Source: Gautieria morchelliformis (lineage: Eukaryota; Basidiomycota; Agaricomycetes; Gomphales; Gomphaceae). From it: a stretch of DNA of 64,000 nt. Positions within the stretch are counted from its first letter, which is position 1; the number at the start of each line of letters is the position of its first letter. Positions 43,340-54,839 of this stretch are shown in pieces. The DNA lies in assembly GCA_015179125.1 (NCBI GenBank), contig WHVA01000228.1, forward strand, positions 106,088-170,087, written 5' to 3'. The translations under genes and the position numbers were made by a program. The notes beneath the pieces are model-generated. The model worked only from the letters and a program-made list of their open reading frames with translations. It was not told the DNA's origin and did no database searches.

Positions 43340-44725
43340 GAGGGGGAGACTTCCCGCTCGGGAAAACCTCATGATGACACATGACAGGTCCTCGGGTACG
43401 TACCCAACGGAACCATAGCCACGGAGAGAGAAGCTGGGAAGTCCGCAGCGGCTCCACTCACCGAGACTGCAGCAGGCTCCGAGTCGCCGTGCATCAAGAA
43501 ACACGGTATTTGCCCGATCGCGATGAGACTGTGGTGTCGATCGGTCACTGTAGGATACCGATTGACAGAAGAGTCTCATCGGGAGCATTGGCCTCAACGT
43601 CGGGAATTGGTCAAAATAGACCCCAGGGTTCAGGCAAAGCAGAGGCAGACAGATCCAGTGCCAAATGGGACCGAGATAATGCCATGTCCTCTGCCCAGTA
43701 CGTTTTCGATATCCACGTCCGGTCGAAATGCGACTGATAATAGGCGGGAAGAAACTGCCTCTTGAAGTCCTAGTGACCGAATCACACATTCGTGCTCGAC
43801 AAAGCAACGCGGCTTGGCAGGAGGGCCAGGGTTTGAAGACGCATCCAGACTCTCATATTCTTACAGAGATTGGCCAAGCGTAAAGTGGGAGAGATCGATA
43901 AACATCGTGACATAGCATGCCAAACAACGCTCATCAAAGACCAATTTTACAAGTAGCAGGCTAGGCGCAATGAGATGTTGTATTTTCAGCCGGCAAGCGT
44001 CGTCTACAGAGACGACAGCGACTTTTTCCTCTGCACAACTCAATTCAATCAAGTGTTATACTTACTTTACTAGACAGAGTCTTTCCGGGGGATCCCCTTG
44101 CGCTCGAAGATCGCTGGCAATGACCTGCACGTACCTGTAATTATACATGGGATTAGCATGATTCAGACGCCTGTCAAGGGACGGTTCGATACTGTATTAT
44201 TCAGATGGCCCTGTTTCCCTCAAAGCGTTCTTGAGTACATCTCTCGTACCTATTGCCACAGTAAAGGTCAAATAAGGCGTGGCCAGTAGGAGAATTCTTG
44301 AGCAGGGAGGGAACGGCCTGCCTCCTGGCCGCTCCGTCTGTGGATAACACGGCCGGCTCTGCCTGTTGTTGGTGAATGAACTGACAAGGCATTGTTTTCT
44401 GATCTATTCTACAACACGTCACCCGTTGGAGTCTTCTTCGGTCACTGAAACCACCGCACGTATCTAGTACTACTTGCGAGTTACGGTGATAATGAATGGA
44501 GGACGCAAAAATCGTATACCTGTTCACGCCAACGTATGCGAAGCCGCGACTCGTGATCCACGCTTGGTGCAATTGCATTCGTTATGGACACAAAACTAGA
44601 CGGGTAAACAATTTTAAAGAATGTTCGATGCTTGGGCTTGTGTGGCCTCACGTGATATCGATCCAATATCACATGAGTGGGTGTTTATAAGTTAACGTCG
44701 ATGTCCTCAAGCTTGAAAATGGATA
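43340..44725. other. Unassigned DNA, no convincing gene
   Basis: Several open frames of 60-160 codons exist, for example 43384-43765 on the plus strand and 43319-43807 on the minus strand. None shows a recognisable domain or a clear codon pattern. It may be degraded host sequence between repeats. Confidence 0.4.
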
Positions 44726-45347
44726 CTATGTCTCCCCCTCGATCTCTCCATGCCCGTCATCCCCCAAGATGGCCCTAAGTGTGGCTTTCGACGAGCCGAT
44801 GCCAGCCGGTTGCAGGATATTTCGGGGGCCGACTTCTTCATGTCCCGTAGTCATGTCTATGACGTGTCGAATCACAGAATGCTTGTCCATCGACCAATAG
44901 CCACAATCTTGAGCCGGACATCGCCAGACATGTGACTGGGCCCGCCTGACGCGGTCCTGTGTCGTCAGGATCTGGGCATCCTGTACCCTCAGCGTACGCT
45001 CGTCGAGACTTCTGAGCTCGTCTGCGATGTGGCAATGAACGATATGCTTATAGACGGGGGTCTTTAGCCTCCTGTCGACCGTGAAATAGCACGGGCCAGC
45101 CGTCTTGCTGAACCTGCAGTATTTGTCGGAGGGGTTGAGAGGCGGGGGTGAGGAGCCATATCGGGTTGTGGCGGTAGGGGGTGGAGGGTCAGGTAACGCC
45201 GTCCATGCCGCCACTAATGATCCTGCCGCTTCCGCTGGCAGAGAATGGACGGGGACACCCAGCGACTCCACTACAGTCGCGGTGGGTGGTTCAGCCGCGG
45301 TGTACCGCGCCTGTCCCTCATCGTGATAAAAATTGTTGCGCTCGTTG
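44726..45347 (-). CDS. Host gene fragment, possible C2H2-type zinc protein, cut at duplication breakpoint
   Basis: The minus-strand frame ends at 44726. Its recognisable part runs from about 45347 and includes CRFSKTAGPCYFTVDRRLKT, CHIADELRSLDERTLRVQDA and the Cys/His stretch CPAQDCGYWSMDKHSVIRH. I do not recognise the family. The frame stays open upstream to 45460, but that part lies antisense to the gene D copy beginning at 45348. The real 5' end was therefore probably lost at the inverted-duplication breakpoint. It could instead be an intact short gene with a start near 45320. Function unknown. Confidence 0.45.
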
Positions 45348-45991
45348 GAAAACTGCGTGTCGGGAATGTGTGGACGGAAAGGTCCGCTGCAGCTTCCTGG
45401 ACGGGAAGTGGAAATGGAAGGACAAGGAGGAACCTGAAGGGCCAGGGCCGAAGAAGTCAAAGGTAGCTCTGATCAGACCGTCCGGAGCCATAACATCGTT
45501 CAACATAGGTGCTGGGCCATCGGGAAAGGGATTGAGGGGTTTGAAACCTGACAGACTTTCTGTAGAAGAGATGTCTTGAATGCTGAGGGACTTGTTGTCC
45601 CAACAAAACCAGCAGTTGGAATGGAGCAACCATTGGCTTTGGGGCATCTTGGACTTGGTGCAACAGATTGAGTGGCAAAACCCCCGGATGAACAAGCGGA
45701 TTGGCTTGTGGACTACAGCTGCAGAGAAAGTTGTGGTCTGGTTTAGGGGGCAGGTTCAATGTATTGTGGAATGGTTCGGGTGTGGGTTTGGGAAGTGGGG
45801 ACAAGAAAAATGAAAAGGAAAAAGAGAAGGAAAAGGAAACAGAGGAAAGAGTGGAGACAAGTTCGGGATTGGAAAACGGAAACGAGGACATGGAGAAGAC
45901 GAGGGATGGGGGTTTGGATGAGGGTTCAGGGAATGAGTGGGATGACGTGGAAAAAGATGTGGATGGGGATGCGACTATGGAGGACAATTAA
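45348..45991 (+). pseudogene. Gene D, 3' part (right-arm copy, LINE-free)
   Basis: The reading starts inside the cysteine cluster (TACRECVDGKVRCSFLDGKW) and continues to SVEEMS, a TGA at 45577-45579, MLRDLLSQQNQQLEWSNHWL and the acidic C-terminus ending MEDN at 45991. The uninterrupted LINE target lies at 45505-45518. The N-terminal coiled coil and first cysteines are missing. After 45991, up to 46253, I see no gene. Confidence 0.82.
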
Positions 45992-46253
45992 TAAACTACT
46001 GATGTTTTCAGGTTTTCTATCTAAATGTGAATCTCTTTTCTTGGTGTTTTTGTTTCAGGATCGGAATTGGGAACCGAAGTGAATGAATACAACAGAGAGA
46101 TAAGGGAAACAGGTGCCAAGAGGAATGCCAAGAACTACAGGTGTAGCTATTTGGCAAAACGGCCGAGGTAAAACATAGCAAAGAGTGTTAAGCGTCTAAC
46201 TAAGAAAGTGACCATAACTGAGTGAACAGAAATGGGGGAGCCGAAGCGTGGGT

Positions 46254-46748
46254 TCAAAGAACCCATGGTCCAGGCTTGGCAGGGTAGGCCAAGTGAAAAT
46301 AAGTCACAGTCTTGGCCACATCGCTGAGCTCAGTCGCAAGGACACATGACGTCTCTTCATCAGTTCCTTCATAACCAGCCCAACAGACGAGGTACAGGAG
46401 ATTACAGGGTCTACATCGTCGGTTGATCTTGGAAATCTCATACTCTGTCTTGCCATCGATCTTGACTGGAGGCGGTGGAGACTGGACCCAATTCAGAATG
46501 GTGTTTGGGATTGTTGGTTTGAGCATAGAGATGTGGAAGACCGTGTGGATTGCCTGAAGGCTATCTGGGAGGTGTAGAATGTCAGCTCGGGATTGGGCCT
46601 GGCCAATCATCTCAAAGGGACCGAGGTACTTCTCAGCCAGCTTCGTCGAGGGCCAGGTTGTCTGGGAGAACTGCGCTTTTACAAATGCGGAGGATCCTAT
46701 TGCAAACTCAGGCAGGAGCGCAACACGCGTCAGCCAAGACCTGATACC
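46254..46748 (-). pseudogene. Chromovirus pol C-terminus (chromodomain), right-arm copy
   Basis: The minus strand reads FAIGSSAFVKAQFSQTTWPS, KLAEKYLGPFEMIGQAQSRA, HISMLKPTIPNTILNWVQ and the chromodomain YEISKINRRC then WAGYEGTDEETS. The stretch corresponding to the 1.07-kb insertion site is continuous here. It is cut at 46749 by LTR-D. Confidence 0.88.
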
Positions 46749-47871
46749 TGTCATGATTCGTTTATTCTGTGAATCATCCCTCAACAGACAGCGAATGACC
46801 TCCTGAACCAGCGAACGACTTCCCGAACCAGCGAATATCTTGCCAACATATTCGTCACCATACTGCTTTCGCATTCGCTATTTGCATCATGCCTGCCAGG
46901 ACCCAGTTGTTGGGGCCATCATCCATCATAGAACCCATCATCTGTTAAACTCCCACTCCATGACAGACCCACATGCTCAGGACACATTCGGATAGTGTCA
47001 GTTGCAGCCTCCGTGCAGGTTGGACTCAATGGGACTCGTACCACTGCAGGGCAGGATGAATTAGCTTCGCTGAAGTTCTCAGGACGCATTCGGATAGTGT
47101 CAGTTACAGCCTCCATGCAGGTGGGACTCAATGGGAATCGTACCACTGCAGGGCAGCTATCTCTGTTTTCCCTTTCACCACTCTTCCATGTTCGCTTGGC
47201 TTTGCTCCATTCACTCTTTGCTCCATTGCCACATTCTCCAAATGACCATTCACTACATGCATCATTCACCATTAGCCATGCCATCAAATATGATCGACAT
47301 CCTTTACCCGGATTGATGGTTCATCACTGGTCCTATCATGAATCACAAGGAGGTGCAGGCTGTCAACTCCTTTATTTCTTGTACCCAGCTATCCCTGTTT
47401 TCCCTTTCCATGTTCGCTCGGCTTCGCTCCATTCACTCTTCGCTCCATTCACTCTTTGCTCCATTCACTCTTCGCTCCATTCACTCTTTGCTCCATTCAC
47501 TCTTCGCTCCATTCACTCTTCGCTCCATTCACTATTCGCCACATTTGCCAAATGACCATTCGCTACTCACATCATTCGCCAGCAGGCACACCATCAGACA
47601 CAATCGAAATCCTTTACCTGGATTGATGGTTCATCACTGGTCCCATGATCTTCTCGACTCAACCCCCTTTGGGTGTTCCTGTGGCCGGAATGCATTTGCG
47701 GGACATCCTACCCGTAGATCGTGTGGGATCAACCCAGCAGACCAAGAGTCCGTGCAGTGTAACATGTATGCAGGTCTCAAGGCGTGTTTGGGACCTTCAC
47801 CCTCTTTCTTTCCCATCGTTTCATGTTCGCACTCCTCTTTCATTCTATTGTACATGTCTTTTGCTGGCAGC
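46749..47871 (+). repeat. LTR-D copy with duplicated module, right arm
   Basis: Begins TGTCATGATTCGTTTATTC at 46749 and passes directly into GyB-3 gag at 47872. A module starting CAGCTATCTCTGTTTTCCC near 47153 recurs near 47386, a duplication not present in the left arm. The 16-bp minisatellite at about 47422-47536 has seven units against five in the left arm. Confidence 0.82.
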
Positions 47872-49430
47872 GTAAAGAGACCGCAGCCACCCGCTGCCAT
47901 ACGCGAGCACTTGAGCTGCTGGCGAAGAATGCTGAGGAAGCGGTGGCCCAAAGCCACACCACTCAGCAGCCCAACGAACAGCTCACGCGAGCCGTGCAGG
48001 ATGCACAACAAGCACGCGCAGCCTACAACAGCAGGCTGCAGATCCACAACGCGGGAATGACCGGGGACACCAGGCACAAAACACCCCCGGACTCAAGAGC
48101 ACAAAATGCTCCCGATCCCAAGCCTGATCTGGGCCCGGGGCCCGTCAGGGCATACAGCCTTCCCCACATGGCATCACGGCCACGCGAGCAATCCATGGCC
48201 CCAACGGAGGGCCAGGGAATACCGGATCAGGCTGACGTCATACCACTGGAGCCATACGACGGGATCACACGGATGATCTGCGTGGCATTGGAAGACGCCA
48301 CGGACACAGACCCAGAGATGTCTGTGCTAGCGAAAGCCGGCGTGAAGCTGGCTCACCCCAAGCCATACGCCGGGGGATCTGACCTCAAAGAGTTTGAAAT
48401 CTTCATCGCAGCCATCTTACGATGGCTGAAAATGAACTGCCTCCTAGGGCCAACCAACATAGACATGCAGGTCAGCTACGTGGGCACTCGCCTAACTGGC
48501 GAAGCCCAGGAATGGTTCCTTCGAAACGTAGAACGCTTCGATCGCCAGGTTCGCAGTTGGACTCTGGAAACAGTGATGCAGGGCCTTCAAAAAATGTTCC
48601 TGCACACACTGACGTACCACTACGCATCGAATAAATTCAACGCGGTCATGCAGGGCATGAAGACAGTTCAGGAGATGATGAACGAGCTCACAAAATACGC
48701 AGCGCGTATGATACAGCCACCAGACGACTACATGTTCCGGAGACGGTTCGTGTCGGCGCTGCGCGAAACGCTGCACAACGAGGTCCTCAAAAAGGGCTAC
48801 AACGCCAAGAGCAGCTCGATAGAGCAACTCTTCGAGATGGCCTGAATGATAGGGGAAGCATCCTGATACAATATGGGGATGCGCCGCGCCGAAAACGCAG
48901 CGGCAACAGCAAGCGCTGCCTGGCTTACGGGGAGCAAGCTGGTGACACAGACGGGCATGACCAGGCCCAGCCTGTTTTCGAGAAGTGGAGCGTCGCAGCG
49001 ACCGCTGCCCCCACACCCGGCGCAAGCTGGATGCCCGCCTGAGGCTAAACAGCCTCAAGCATCAGGATCGTCCCTGCAACCTGCCCCCCCAACGAAAGCG
49101 TTGGCTGGCCTAACGATCGGCCCAGTGGCAACCAAACAGCGCCACGTGCTTTGAATGTGGCCAGCCTGGCCACAAGAAAGCGGAGTGCCCCCGGCTTAGG
49201 TCCGGTATCAGGACAGCGGCCACAAGGCATGAAGAGGAGACCGAGGATCCGGAGACGGATTTCGGTCAAAATCCTCTCCATCAAATTGATGAAGAGGGGG
49301 AGGGTGATCCCCAACCCAAGGACTCTCCAGACAACAGAGACGCACCTGCTGAAGAGTGGGATCCCGAGCCGTCCCAATATTATGAATGGGATGGAGAGGC
49401 GGAAGACACCACCTACAGATCCAGCGTGAT
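47872..49430 (+). pseudogene. GyB-3 gag
   Basis: Open from about 47872 to 48845 (AVQDAQQARAAYNSRLQ, MAPTEGQGIPDQADVIPLEP, LKEFEIFIAAILRWLKMN, YAARMIQPPDDYMFRRRF). A TGA at 48843-48845 stands where the left copy has Gln, and another follows. After a frameshift near 49140 the CCHC knuckle CFECGQPGHKKAECPRL and the acidic tail to EDTTYRSS complete the protein. Confidence 0.9.
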
Positions 49431-50321
49431 CAGATTCGCGCCGGAAGACGACGCTACGTCATGGCGGCACGCACGTCGGTCATGCCAGACAAGGTGGCCG
49501 AGCCGGTGTATCACCACCGAAGAAAGCATAGGATGCGGCCAATGTGCCCGCACAGTGAAAACCGTACCCTCTCCGGGTACTGGGAAATAAATGGTGTAAA
49601 AGCCCACTGCCTGCTGGATAGCAGCAGTGAAGGGGTACTGCTATCCCCTGAATTCACGTGAGCTACAGGGATGAAGACATTCTCCCTGGAGCAGCCAATC
49701 GCGCTGCAGATAGCCTGCATAGGCAGCCATTCCATGAGCAACTATGGAATGAACACGACCATTAAATTTGGTAGTGAAACATACGACGAATATTTCGACG
49801 TAGCGAACGTCGAATATTACGACGTGATCTTAGCAACACCGTTCCTAAGGAGAGTTGGCATAACCCTGGACTTCTTGAGCCCAGGGACGATCCGCAAGGG
49901 CAATGAAGTAATCCCCACGGGCAAGGTCTCATTCAATGACGATGAATCGACGAACGAGGACAAGGGGCCAAGGGTGAGCAGGGTCACCTGGGTTCCAAAG
50001 CCAGGCCTGGCTCATGGAAGCCAGGAGGACGATTCGTGGAACTACTCATCCTTGAGCTCACCCTACAATCGTAGGGAGAGGCACTCTCACCTAACGGTGA
50101 AAGCGAGGGGAAAAAGGAAAGCGGTTCCGCGCGCCGCGGGACATAATAGACGCACAAAGCACCTAATGGCTTCTAAGCCAACCACCACCATCATCCTCAC
50201 GGATGATGACCTTCCTCGCCTCCACAAGCAATGGATGGAACGGATCACTGACCTAGTCAGTGGTATTCCATTAGAACTCCTGCTGCTACGGGAGATCAAC
50301 CACGAGATCAATTTCATCTAA
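49431..50321 (+). pseudogene. GyB-3 protease and linker
   Basis: The frame reads SGYWEINGVKAHCLLDSSSE, a stop at about 49660, then MKTFSLEQPIALQIACIGSH and YDVILATPFLRRVGITLDFL. A Lys/Arg-rich linker follows. The usual DSGA motif is DSSSEG, so protease activity is doubtful. Confidence 0.82.
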
Positions 50322-51705
50322 TCCCAACAAACACATGCGGTATTGACTACCGAAGTGCCCCGAACATTTCCGAGAGGAACTGTCAGCTAAGATAGAACAA
50401 TACACCACTGCAAAGTGGTGGATTCCGGCAGTCACGCAGCAGGCCGTGGCCATGCTGTTTGTGCCGAAAAAGAACGGTACATTATGAACTGTCTTCGATC
50501 TGCTCCAGCAGAACGAGAACACGGTGAAGGACATCATGCCCTTCCTGGATCAGGATATCATCTGCAGCGACATGGCTCGCTGTCGGTATCACACAAAGCC
50601 CAATATGTCAGAAGCATACAAGCAGATCCGGATCCATCCGGATCATGTAGAAAAGCCCGCCTTTGCCACGATCCTTGGCATGTTTAGAAGCCAGGTGATA
50701 CAGATGGGAGAATGCAACACCCCATCAACGTTCCAATGGCTGATGACAGCCATTTTCCGCGACTGCATAGGTCGCTTTGTCCATGTATACATGGACAACA
50801 TCTTCATTTTCTCGCTCTCAATACAAGAGCATGAAGAGCACCTCTATATTGTCTTCGACAGACTGAGGAAGAACCACCTTTTTCTGAGAAAGAAAAAGGT
50901 TGACCTCTATTCCATCCGAATGGAGTGTCTCGGCCACATCATCGATGGCCAAGGGGTACATGCCGACGAGGATAAGATGCAGCACATCCGCGAGTGGCGT
51001 AGGCCGTGGACGTTCAACGACATCCAGCGTTTCCTCAGGCTAGTACAGTATCTGGCACATTACATGCCATATGTTAGCGCATACACTACCCCACTGTCGG
51101 GCTGTGCACGTAACAACCGTCCATTCAAATGGACACCATTACTGGACAAATGCTGGCAAAGCATTAAGGCGTTGGCCTGCAAGGCCCTGATCCTGCGTCC
51201 AATAGACGCACGGTGCCCAGAGCCAATCTGGGTGATCACCGATGGGTCAAAAGCTGGCATTGGTGCAGTCTATGGCCAAGGTGCCGACTGGAAAACCTGT
51301 TGGCCAGCCGGCTTCTTGTCAAAGAAGTTCAGTGTTGCTCAGCAACCCTACCGGACTCACGAGCAAGAGACAATCACGGTGCTTGAGGCTCTCATGAAAT
51401 GGGAGGACAAACTGCTGGGATGAAGGTTCACCCTCGTCACAGACCACAAAGGGCTCGAATACTTCAAGACCCAGAAGAGCCTATCTGACCGCCAGGTCAG
51501 ATGGTGGGAGTTTCTGTCACGTTTCAACTTCAACACCATACATGTCGACGGTGTAGAGAACAAGGTAGCAGACTGCCTGTTGCGCTACTACAAGAGCGAC
51601 ACGAGTGATGACAATCACCCGGACCACGTCTTCGTGAATCCAGACGCACGTTTAGACCCGGATGGTGAACTATTGCCCACTGACCGATATATCGAGCTGT
51701 GAACA
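50322..51705 (+). pseudogene. GyB-3 reverse transcriptase and RNase H
   Basis: From FVPKKNGTL a TGA (50484-50486) replaces Arg before TVFDLLQQNENTV. The RT then reads NMSEAYKQIRIHPDHVEK and VYMDNIFIF, with Asn in place of two catalytic Asp. RNase H begins WVITDGSKAGIGAVYGQG; a TGA at 51421-51423 interrupts before TLVTDHKGLEYFKTQKSLS. The main block differs from the left-arm copy by a single residue (LGHII against LDHII). Confidence 0.92.
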
Positions 51706-52923
51706 GCGGTGACGAGACGGTCTAAACACCTCGTGGAGAAGACAGAGGTGAGAATAACGGAATCTGCCGCATTAAACGAGGGCTCACAAAAGCCTGCGAG
51801 CATTGCCGCATCATGCGACAACGACGACGATGATGTCAGAGTCATCGCCGCAGGTAAGGTTGGCGCGCCCCTGCGCCGGATCATTGAACAAGGCGTAGAC
51901 CTGTCCAAGGTCTTACGAGACACATACCACAGGGACGCCATGTTCTCAACGATCGTGGAACACCCAGATGCGTACCCAAGATTTGGAATCCGGGACCGGC
52001 TGATCTGGACAAAGAATCAGCTCAAGAGAGACGTCATCGCCGTCCCCCGTTCTGTTCTTCAGGGGGGAAGGAGGCTGATCGAAATCATCATCGATCAAGC
52101 ACACCAGATAGTTGGTTACTACGGTCATCTGAAGTGAGGAGCTTAGTCCCCATGAGTCTCTGCAGTTCATGCCAAAAGATCGACATGAACTTCGAGTCTC
52201 TGTCCGAGACAATCAAGTCAGGAACCCCATGGAGCCGGACGACCTCTTTCAGAAACAGCCAGGCTACTCCCTTGGCTGACACACTCATCATTGTTGGGAC
52301 GAGGTGGACGTGTGACGTTAGTTGATCGATGACTACCATCAGGTAGTCACAGTCATTAGACTTGGGCAGGGGCCCCATGAAGTCGATGCCAATCGACTGC
52401 CACAGCCTATCCGGAATGGGTAGGCTGTCTAGTAGGCCTTTGGGCTGTTGTGGCCCGGTTTTCGTCATCTGGCACTTTGTGCACGACATGCAGAAAGACT
52501 CAATGTCCGGGCTCATGCCCAGCCACCAATATGATCTTTGAATGTAGTTCAAAAGTCAACTGCTTCCATCCCCAAATGGATGGAGCGACCGAGCGGGCAA
52601 ACCACTCGATAGGACAGATATTGCACACGGTCATCAGAGACGATCAGAAGGATTGGGCATCGAAATGCCTGATGGTTGATGTCGCCCTCAACAGCAATGT
52701 CAGTGCAACCACAGGGTTCGCACCCTTCCAGCTGAACCATGGCTATATGCCGTGGATAGATCTCCCCATAGCCATGGACACCCCATTCAAAGGAGTAGCC
52801 TGGTTCGCACATCAGGCAAGATGGAACCTGATGGTGGCACACAATGCAATTATTGTGGTCGTAGTATTCATGGAATGGGAACAAAGCCAAGGTGGGATGG
52901 GGGGAACGGCACATAGCTGTTGA
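51706..52923 (+). pseudogene. GyB-3 integrase with inverted core
   Basis: The zinc-domain start is intact here (RRLIEIIIDQAHQIVGYYGH to 52135). The core lies reversed at 52134-52552 and plus-strand coding resumes with FHPQMDGATERANHSIGQIL to 52923. The rest lacks the usual SH3-like and chromodomain end. From 52924 to 53424 is non-coding. Confidence 0.9.
52134..52552 (-). pseudogene. Inverted integrase core segment of GyB-3
   Basis: The minus strand encodes MNYIQRSYWWLGMSPD, CMSCTKC, IGIDFMGPLPKSNDCDYL and VSDRDSKFMSIF, between two integrase parts on the plus strand. The sequence and edges match those of the left arm. Confidence 0.92.
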
Positions 52924-53436
52924 TAGGAGTGTCGACGGGTGTTGTACAAGTTAGGTTGGGGTGTGGAGCATAAAACAGAGAAAGGGAACGGGTTTTGGGA
53001 GTCGATAGGAGACGTGGTCTAGCTACAGGCAGGGTCAGCTCGACACGTCGTGTCCCTTGATTGGGTCACATGATTCTGGGGTGTGTGCCACTTGGGTCGG
53101 GCTCGGCATGCTTGGGAAGGGTCTATAGGGGCATTCTGGACTGTATTAGCATGTGGTGTGTGCTCCCGTGATATCGGGATGATCGGAGGCGTGGATCTGG
53201 TTGGATCGAGTGGGTAGGTGTGGGTTCGGCAATCTCGGGCATAAGTCGTTGTGATGTGTATGCGTTCGGATGTATATCAACAAGTTGGTTTGGGTTTGGA
53301 ATTGTGTAGTTATAATCACCGTGTCGATATTATATTTCTTTAGTATTTCCGACATCGGAAACATTAGAGGACTCCATCATGGATGACCTCTATGAGTCCT
53401 AGTTGGTCCCCTTTAGTTGTCTATAGAGGGGGAGGG

Positions 53437-53894
53437 TGTAAATAACCTATGTATCATACATGTATACTAGTTATTACATAATCCCAGTGGGCCCCTTAGG
53501 GACCCACTGTATAGTTTATGTGTGGGAACTGGTCAGCGGTCCCCATCGCATCATACCCTTACACTGTCACTACGTAGCATTCAGAATACCACTCCTTGGT
53601 CAAGTTCTGCTGTGGCCTTGTGATACAAGGCCAAAGATCGACATCTTTATGTTGAAATAAGAGAGACGCGAGTAAGAACGATGCAAGAGTGTATATGGAG
53701 TGTTTGTCCTGTGAGCTTGTTGGGGCAAACGGATAGTTACATACATGAAAAGTAAAGACTTATAAATGTTCTCAGAACAAAAGGAAAATAGATCAATAGG
53801 AAAAGCAAGAACAAAAGGGTTTGACAATGATACACGCAAGCCTTGGATTAGATAAGCAGAACGAACGCATAACCAGCTTGTCATAATTCCAACA
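53437..53894 (+). repeat. GyB-3 3' LTR (458 bp)
   Basis: TGTAAATAACC to ATTCCAACA, preceded by AGAGGGGGAGGG. It differs from 16976-17433 at only a few bases. Confidence 0.82.
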
Positions 53895-54163
53895 CTTTAC
53901 ACAGTCGTAATAATGGGATGGCTCAGGCTCCCATTCGTCTATGGGAGCCTCTGCATCTCCCTGATCCTCATCATTTTGAGGCTCACCCTCCCCCTCTTCA
54001 TCCATTTGTGGAAGAGGGGCGTGGTTGGGATCCGGGCCCGGATCCTTGTCATCGCCATGTCTTGCGGCTGCTGTCCGTATGCCAGACTTGAGCCGTGGAC
54101 ACTCCGCTTTTCTGTGCCCTGGCTGGCCACATTCAAAGCACGTGACGCTGCTTGGGGTGTTGG
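53895..54163 (-). pseudogene. GyB-1 gag zinc-knuckle fragment, right arm
   Basis: The minus strand reads CFECGQPGHRKAECPRL and the acidic tail, as at 16707-16975. The last five bases (GTTGG, 54159-54163) are the GyA target duplication. Confidence 0.88.
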
Positions 54164-54653
54164 TGTCAGGGGAGACCCTGTTTTCCATTTCCAGTTCCGA
54201 CACCACACCCAGTTCTGACTCCATTTCCGACTCCGCTTCCAGTTCCGATTCCATCTCCGCCTCCGCTTTCGGAAATGATTCCGCTTCTGGGAGAACTTCC
54301 ACCAGTTCTGTTCACCTTGCCAGTTCCACTCCAATTTCCGACTTCCACTCTCGGAACAGTGTCGGAAATCAAGCGACTCGCGTAATAGGTGGCATCAAGG
54401 GTCGATCAAGGGTCGGGGAAGTCAGGGAGGTGCAGGGTTGATGGCGGGTGCCAAGTGTTGTCCCTGACTGCGCAGCGTAGTATAATACGGGCTCGCTGAC
54501 ATTGGGGGTCCTTAGACTTTTCTCTTTGGATTTCCCCTTGTCAGGTGAGAATCCCCTCTCTTGTATACTCTGTTCATTTATACATACTTTGGATTTCCCC
54601 TTGTCAGTTGTGTGGTAGTGTGATCTCCACAACTAGCCAGGGTTGCCCTTACA
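54164..54653 (+). repeat. GyA-2 5' LTR
   Basis: The 490-bp repeat runs TGTCAGG to CTTACA, with GTTGG just before it. It is almost identical to 16217-16706. Confidence 0.95.
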
Positions 54654-54839
54654 GCAGAAAAGTCTCTCCCCTAGAGGACCGGCGGTCGTACTGCGCGTTG
54701 CAGCCGCCATAAGTGCGTTCGGAATCGGAGCAGCGACTCAGAGATCGCAACCTCTTCCGCACACACGGCATACGACAGCCCTTCTTCTTACGACGAGCTC
54801 CCAACCCCGGAAATCCCGTCCCACATTTCTCCTTCCGAC

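Larger units (their letters stand above)
47872..53894 (+). mobile_element. Ty3/gypsy element GyB-3, 5'-truncated, decayed
   Basis: Plus-strand copy of the same element as 16976-23520, without the solo copia LTR. It consists of gag, protease, RT, RNase H, integrase with inverted core, 3' non-coding region, polypurine tract (53425-53436) and LTR. It is not an independent insertion but part of the duplicated block, since its borders with LTR-D and the GyB-1 fragment are identical. Confidence 0.9.

Noticed and set aside
43384..43765. A host gene on the plus strand between repeats
   Set aside because: Open frames exist on both strands over the same stretch with no recognisable domain or splice logic.
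32939..45347. A centromere or telomere-proximal region
   Set aside because: The nested repeats are compatible with either, but no telomeric TTAGGG runs or satellite arrays were seen, so there is no direct support.
47872..53894. GyB-3 as an independent insertion of the same family as GyB-2
   Set aside because: Both copies share identical truncation points, the integrase inversion and neighbouring elements, so they are one insertion that was duplicated.
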